Source: Ciona savignyi (lineage: Eukaryota; Chordata; Ascidiacea; Phlebobranchia; Cionidae). From it: a stretch of DNA of 64,000 nucleotides. Below, piece by piece: positions 63,971 to 64,000 of this stretch. The number at the start of each line of letters is the position of its first letter. Within the stretch, counting starts at the first letter, position 1. The position numbers and the translations under genes are program-made. A model generated the notes under the pieces. The model was not told the DNA's origin. It ran no database searches and saw only the letters and a program-made list of their open reading frames with translations. The stretch lies in assembly GCA_000149265.1 (NCBI GenBank), contig CH003290.1, positions 67,954 through 131,953 on the forward strand, given 5' to 3'.

Positions 63971-64000
63971 GTGCGTGGATTAATTTTTAATCTGACAGAC

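Overview
The window looks like chromosomal DNA of a compact-genome invertebrate deuterostome, most probably an ascidian tunicate (Ciona-like; inferred from gene content and gene structure, no search was run). Coding sequence is broken into short exons of 50-535 bp with GT-AG introns. The intergenic and intronic DNA is AT-rich and full of two tRNA-like SINE families. I rebuilt exon chains by hand, checking reading frame, splice sites and phase at every junction.

Layout: (1) 3170-12624, minus strand: the first nine exons of an animal FAS-like polyketide/fatty acid synthase (complete ketosynthase domain, then the linker), continuing off the left edge. A 1-kb array of about 34 copies of a 30-bp YY1-like repeat abuts the intron 2 splice acceptor. 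(2) 17348-25931, minus: a 16-exon chain, in phase throughout, that predicts an 860-residue type II membrane protein: an N-terminal RIPK-like non-RD kinase, one transmembrane helix, a glycosylated stalk made of two duplicated exons, two selectin-type sushi domains and a cysteine-rich C-terminus. This is the most unusual object in the window. (3) 27664-34190: a tandem segmental duplication carrying decayed BEL/Pao retroelement pol fragments and exon 1 of the next gene. (4) 33723-37592, plus: YIPF4, a Golgi membrane protein, with a second copy of exon 1 at 30467. (5) 39309-49788, minus: a complete 16-exon two-pore channel (888 residues), TPC3-like, with one AT-AC U12-type intron. (6) 50634 to the right edge, plus: the first 14 exons of otoferlin (C2A to the start of the C2C region). 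The two-pore channel and otoferlin are divergent and share an 845-bp spacer.

The genes do not form one pathway. The channel (endolysosomal or plasma-membrane cation flux) and otoferlin (calcium-dependent exocytosis) are head to head, which might allow shared regulation, but that is inference. The rest of the sequence is mostly SINEs, a MITE family with 8-bp target duplications, and several minisatellites inside introns. The interval 12.8-16.2 kb and the 3.3-kb otoferlin intron 10 hold repeats but no gene I can support.
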